Assembly: GCA_030688105.1 (NCBI GenBank)
Contig: JAUYIV010000059.1
Span: 1-9,918, forward strand
Source of the DNA: Actinomycetota bacterium
GTDB taxonomy: Bacteria; Actinomycetota; Acidimicrobiia; Spongiisociales; UBA11373
Direction of reading: 5' to 3'
Length of the DNA: 9,918 bases
Shown here: positions 6,874-9,918 of the stretch, piece by piece
Layout of the letters: every line of letters starts with the position of its first letter
How positions within the stretch are numbered: the stretch's first letter is position 1
The notes under the pieces: model-generated
The model's database searches: none
The model's input: the letters and a program-made list of their open reading frames with translations, nothing else
What the model was told of the DNA's origin: nothing
Made by a program: the position numbers and the translations under genes

Positions 6874-8583
6874 TCACAGGCCCTTGAACACGTGCTCGTC
6901 GTCTTCGGCTACCTCTTCCTTCCGGGTCGCCCACGGCGGGAAGGGGAAGTCCACCACGAGGGGGACCGGGATCGACGGCTGGGACATGACCATCGTGCCC
7001 GGCTTGAGGAGGCGGGCCCGGGCCCTGGTCGAGGGCAGCATCCACCCATACTCGGAGCGCTCCGCCTCGGCGGCGTCGAGGCGTCCGGTGACCCGGAGTG
7101 CGGCGTTCTCGAGTACCTCCGGCGCAACCCGGGAGGCGCTCTGCTGCGCCCCCACCAGCAGCACCCCGAGCGACCGGCCCCGCTGGGCGATGTCGATGAG
7201 CATGTCCTTGATCGGGCTCTGCCCCTCCCGCGGGGCGTACTTGTTCAACTCGTCGAGGACGACGACGGAGAGCGGAAAGCGCTGACCGCTCCCCTCCTTT
7301 TCCCCGAAGGCTTCGGACAGGAGGGCCCCGACCACGAACCGCTGGGCCAGCTCGTGGAGTGACTGGATCGCCACCACCGTGATCTGGGCCTGCGCCCGGT
7401 CGATCCGACGGCTCTCCCCGGGCTGGATGAGCTGCCCGAGACGGACCACCGCGGCGTGGAGGCGGCGCATGAAGGCCGACACCGTGCCTCCCTGGACCCG
7501 CCCGGTCCACCGAACGTCGGGCTCTCCGTCGGCGGGATCGAGGAACTCCTCGAGCGCCGCGGCGAGGCCATTCAGGTCCTTGATGACCCGCTCTCCCTGG
7601 TTGGGCCGCACGAGATCGCCCGGGCCGTGCCCCTCGGAGGGGTCGCGGAGGACAATCGCGCCGGGTGCCCCGGCCACGTCGACGGCGAACCGCTTCAGCT
7701 GCGACTCGACCCTCTCGGCGACGAACGAGATCTGATTGCGAGCGTCGGTGGCATCGGTGAACAGAAATCGCAGCAACCCCTCGTCGACGAACTCGCGGAG
7801 GGTCCAGGCGAACACCGCGACGTCCTGACGTCCGGCGATGTCGGGGACCAGCACGTCGCCCGACCGGGGTCGGGGCGGCGCCCACAACGACACCGACGGA
7901 AAGGCCTGCGGCTCGACGCCGAGCGCCGCCCACTTCTCGGCATGATCGGCAGAGAAGTCACGGTTCGGCTTGTCGAGCCAGAGGAGGTCCTCGCCCTTGA
8001 CGTTGAAGACGAGCACCCGGAGGTTCTTGCCGGCGTCGCCCACGATGTCGCGACGACCGGTCAGCATCCTGAGGAAGAAGAGCGCGAACGAGGTCTTGGT
8101 CGCCACCCCCGAGATGCCGGAGATGGACATGTGGCCCCCCTTGCGGCCGTCGAAGAAGTCGAGGTCGACGTAGAGCGGAAGCCCATCACGGCCCAGCCCC
8201 ACCGGGAGCGGGCGGGTCATCTCGTCGGTGTACAGCGCCTTGGCACGGGCCTCCCCGGTCGCCCGGTCGACCGCACCACCGGGGTCGGGGGCCACCCAGA
8301 GCTCGGGGTCGACCCGGGTCACGGCCACCTGGGCGGATCGGACCTTCGCCCCGGGCATGCTCCCCTCGTCGGCGATCCGAAAGGTGTCCGACTCGAACGA
8401 CGCCCCCTCGTATACCGCCTCGACCTCGGTGACGATCCCGTAGGTGCTCACCTCCTTGGCCCCGGGGACGTCGGTGGTGACCACCACCAGGTCGTCGAGC
8501 TGGAGGTATTCACCGTCGCCGATCACCACCCGGAACTCGCGGGTGTTGGTGTGCTGGCTTCCCAGGACCCTGCCGACGCTCAC
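6874..8583 (-). CDS. herA: HerA-like DNA translocase/helicase ATPase
   Basis: This 569-residue protein belongs to the HerA/FtsK (DUF87) ATPases, hexameric motors that pump DNA and partner the NurA nuclease. The N-terminus, VGRVLGSQHTNTREF through VIGDGEYLQLDDLVVV (about 3-36), looks like the HAS-barrel that docks NurA. The ATPase core shows a P-loop-like GISGVATKTS (156-165), Walker B SVVVLDELNKY (D444, E445), a sensor-type GAQQSASRV (478-486) and a possible arginine finger in RVTGRLD (497-503). The P-loop is non-canonical: Lys163 and Thr164 are kept, but the glycine before the lysine is Thr162 and the other glycines are shifted by one position. The GTG start at 8583 overlaps the nurA TGA as GTGA, with GGAGG four bases ahead, so the pair is translationally coupled. 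Related ATPases also act in phage defence with other nucleases, but the NurA-like partner and adjacent sbcDC favour DNA-end resection. Confidence 0.85.
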   Translation of the reverse strand: MSVGRVLGSQHTNTREFRVVIGDGEYLQLDDLVVVTTDVPGAKEVSTYGIVTEVEAVYEGASFESDTFRIADEGSMPGAKVRSAQVAVTRVDPELWVAPDPGGAVDRATGEARAKALYTDEMTRPLPVGLGRDGLPLYVDLDFFDGRKGGHMSISGISGVATKTSFALFFLRMLTGRRDIVGDAGKNLRVLVFNVKGEDLLWLDKPNRDFSADHAEKWAALGVEPQAFPSVSLWAPPRPRSGDVLVPDIAGRQDVAVFAWTLREFVDEGLLRFLFTDATDARNQISFVAERVESQLKRFAVDVAGAPGAIVLRDPSEGHGPGDLVRPNQGERVIKDLNGLAAALEEFLDPADGEPDVRWTGRVQGGTVSAFMRRLHAAVVRLGQLIQPGESRRIDRAQAQITVVAIQSLHELAQRFVVGALLSEAFGEKEGSGQRFPLSVVVLDELNKYAPREGQSPIKDMLIDIAQRGRSLGVLLVGAQQSASRVAPEVLENAALRVTGRLDAAEAERSEYGWMLPSTRARARLLKPGTMVMSQPSIPVPLVVDFPFPPWATRKEEVAEDDEHVFKGL

Positions 8584-9515
8584 ACCGCCTCCATCGCCAC
8601 CGCCGACCGGAGCGCCCGGAGCACGAGCCCGGCGTCGCCGAGCCGGTGGCGCAGGTCGCGCTCCAGGGCAGCGATGGGTACCAGGTTCTGTGGGGCCCGG
8701 GGCTCGATGTGGGGCTCGGACCCCACGAGCGGAAGCACCGCGGCCGAACGATCGGCGATCCGGACCACGGACTGGCGATCGAGGGCCGCCGAGGCTTCAC
8801 AGCGCACGACTCCCACCCAGGAGTGCCCGTCGGCGCGGTCGGAAAGGCGGACGTACCAGGAGTATCGGCGGAAGCGCCCCTCGCCGATGGCGAACAGCGG
8901 CGTGCGGTGCGCCTTCGGCAATCTCCCGACGATGGAGCCGTCGGGCAGGTACGAGCGGCGATGGCTCTTGACGTAGCCCATCTTGTCGGAGGCGGTGTAG
9001 TCGTACAGAGGCCCATCGGCGACAACGAAGTAGCCCGAGCCAGCAAGGTCCTCGGCGAGGTCGGCCTCCGCCTTCCGCATGGCGGCGTGGAACTGCTGGA
9101 TCAACGAGGCGGGATCGTCGCCGTCCACCGACGAAGTCCGGTACACCAGCCACGCCGGAAGCGGCGGAAGGCTGGGGGCGTGTCCCTCGGCGAGGATCGC
9201 CATCCGCACCACCTCGGGCCGCACCACCTCGCTCCTGGTGGCGGCACGATCCCACACCACCGCTCCGGTGGCGAACGAGCCGCAGATCCCTGGCACCGGA
9301 CCCGAGTCGTCGTCGAGGAGGAGCCGGGCTTCGACGCGCCGGACCCCATCGACGAACGCCACGATCGGGATGCCGTCGTCGGACCCGGGGATGGGCTCCC
9401 AAGGGCGATCCTCGACGTCGAGATCGACCGACCCCTCAGCCGGGGTCAGCGAATCGTCGGGGTCGACGGCGGCTCCATACTCGGGAGCCCACCCCTCGAC
9501 GTGGAGTCGGGCCAT
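8580..9515 (-). CDS. nurA: NurA-like 5'-3' nuclease (NurA domain protein)
   Basis: This 311-residue protein is probably the nuclease partner of the overlapping HerA-like ATPase. NurA enzymes are Mn-dependent single-strand endonucleases and 5'-3' exonucleases with an RNase H-like fold. Visible matches are AFVDGVRRVEARLL (residues 53-66, with D56 as the first metal ligand), VVADGPLYDY (164-173, D167 the second Asp), GYVKSHRRSYL (180-190, the conserved Lys-Ser), RYSWYVRL (217-224), VVRCEAS (236-242) and a C-terminal NLVPIAALERDLRHRLG (277-293). The call rests on these motifs in order and on the HerA neighbour; overall similarity to archaeal NurA is low. The ATG at 9515 has no Shine-Dalgarno sequence but has TACCAT eight bases upstream, so initiation is probably leaderless. 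The end overlaps the HerA-like start by four bases. The first roughly 45 residues are acidic and contain no motif I recognise. Confidence 0.8.
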   Translation of the reverse strand: MARLHVEGWAPEYGAAVDPDDSLTPAEGSVDLDVEDRPWEPIPGSDDGIPIVAFVDGVRRVEARLLLDDDSGPVPGICGSFATGAVVWDRAATRSEVVRPEVVRMAILAEGHAPSLPPLPAWLVYRTSSVDGDDPASLIQQFHAAMRKAEADLAEDLAGSGYFVVADGPLYDYTASDKMGYVKSHRRSYLPDGSIVGRLPKAHRTPLFAIGEGRFRRYSWYVRLSDRADGHSWVGVVRCEASAALDRQSVVRIADRSAAVLPLVGSEPHIEPRAPQNLVPIAALERDLRHRLGDAGLVLRALRSAVAMEAV

Positions 9516-9523
9516 GGCCAGCG

Positions 9524-9529
9524 ATGGTA
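9524..9529 (-). promoter_or_regulatory. Probable -10 box (TACCAT) of a leaderless nurA-herA promoter
   Basis: TACCAT on the minus strand ends eight bases before the nurA ATG. Hexamer, spacing and much of the spacer (CGCTGGCC versus CGCCCGCC) match the ychF start. This would be the promoter of the nurA-herA unit and perhaps of sbcDC by read-through. No good -35 hexamer is visible, and repeat copy D begins 25 bases further upstream. Confidence 0.6.
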
Positions 9530-9554
9530 CTCAGGGGGTGTGACGCGGAGAGGG

Positions 9555-9651
9555 CTCGCTTCGCTCACCCGCGATTGGCGATTGGCAATGGGCAAGGAGC
9601 AATGAGATGACGGCGGGTCGAAGTCTTGCCGGAGGCGGGAGGCGGGAGGCT
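9555..9651 (+). repeat. Intergenic heptamer repeat, copy D, with mirror 12-mer
   Basis: The mirror 12-mer CTCGCTTCGCTC (9555-9566) is followed after four bases by five heptamers: GCGATTG, GCGATTG, GCAATGG, GCAAGGA, GCAATGA (9571-9605). After TCGAAG (9618-9623) comes a second run, GGAGGCG, GGAGGCG, GGAGGCT (9631-9651), whose last base is part of the stop codon of the sugar dehydrogenase. It combines the modules of copies A and C and fills the gap between the dehydrogenase and nurA. Confidence 0.75.
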
Positions 9652-9918
9652 CATCTAATCGGCACGATCTTCAGTACGAACCCGTCCTGGGTGAGCACGT
9701 ACATCTCACCGTCCCCGCCGAGGCCGAACGACTGGACCTGCCCGATCTGGCCGAACTCGAGCGTCCAGTCCCGCTCGTCGACCGCGCCGGCGCCGTCGAA
9801 GCGGAAGGAGCGGACCCAGCCGCCGCACCAGTCGCCATAGAAGTAGTGCCCCTGCATTTCGGGGATGGCGTCGCCTCGATAGACGTAGCCGCCGATCACC
9901 GAGCACCCCTCCGAGTGC
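9651..9918 (-). CDS. PQQ-type glucose/sorbosone dehydrogenase, C-terminal end (runs off window)
   Basis: The frame is open from the window edge to a TGA at 9653-9651 and encodes the last 89 residues. HSEGCSVIGGYVYRG, IPEMQGHYFYGDWCGGW and, further on, SFGLGGDGEMYVLTQDGFVL are the characteristic last beta-propeller blades of soluble quinoprotein glucose/sorbosone dehydrogenases, normally exported six-bladed propellers that oxidise sugars using PQQ. The two cysteines (GCS and DWCGG) match a pair usually present in this region and may form a disulphide, which fits an extracytoplasmic location. The GTG at 9899 is an internal valine codon (the V of SVIGGYVYRG), not the start; the true start, any signal peptide and the PQQ/Ca2+ sites lie outside the window. 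Many family members act on unknown substrates, so sugar specificity is open. Repeat copy D touches its stop codon. Confidence 0.88.
   Translation of the reverse strand, partial: HSEGCSVIGGYVYRGDAIPEMQGHYFYGDWCGGWVRSFRFDGAGAVDERDWTLEFGQIGQVQSFGLGGDGEMYVLTQDGFVLKIVPIR

Noticed and set aside
7456..8976. 506-codon plus-strand frame opposite the HerA-like and NurA-like genes
   Set aside because: It spans the junction of two coupled minus-strand genes and encodes a low-complexity Gly/Arg/Asp/His-rich product; it is a compositional shadow.
6874..9515. NurA-HerA pair as an anti-phage defence system
   Set aside because: HerA-like ATPases do occur in defence systems (for example with SIR2 or DUF4297 effectors), but here the partner is NurA-like, sbcDC adjoins, and no other defence or mobility gene is seen. 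Resection is the simpler reading.

Overview
The window is a GC-rich (roughly two-thirds G+C), densely packed stretch of bacterial chromosome, and every gene I can support lies on the minus strand. GTG/TTG starts, TAnnnT-type -10 boxes directly in front of start codons (a leaderless-mRNA signature) and the mix of families suggest an actinobacterium, probably an uncultured environmental lineage. No marker gene here settles the phylum, so this is an inference.

In transcription order (high to low coordinates) the layout is: the C-terminal end of a secreted PQQ-type glucose/sorbosone dehydrogenase (9651-9918, cut by the window edge); a repeat-bearing gap with a probable leaderless promoter; a NurA-like nuclease (8580-9515) overlapping a HerA-like hexameric ATPase (6874-8583) by four bases; a repeat-bearing gap; sbcD (5604-6770) overlapping sbcC (3101-5617) by 14 bases; an alpha-methylacyl-CoA racemase/CoA-transferase family gene (1905-3104) overlapping sbcC by four bases (ATGA); a gap with a second leaderless promoter; a divergent YchF-type P-loop NTPase (679-1752); a 393-base gap holding two hairpins and another repeat copy; and the N-terminal part of a CPA2-type cation/proton antiporter (1-285), which starts with TTG and runs off the window.

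The centre of interest is nurA-herA-sbcD-sbcC. Archaea use NurA-HerA together with Mre11-Rad50 (the homologues of SbcD-SbcC) to resect DNA double-strand breaks, often from one gene cluster. Here the same four activities are consecutive in what looks like a bacterium, which suggests a complete archaeal-style end-resection module. The HerA-like protein has a non-canonical P-loop. A lipid-metabolism enzyme is translationally coupled to sbcC, which is unexpected.

A second theme is a family of short intergenic repeats: degenerate tandem heptamers of the form GCRAYYR next to the mirror-symmetric 12-mer GAGCGAAGCGAG or next to GGAGGCN heptamers. They abut the 3' ends of four genes and apparently extend the reading frame of one of them.
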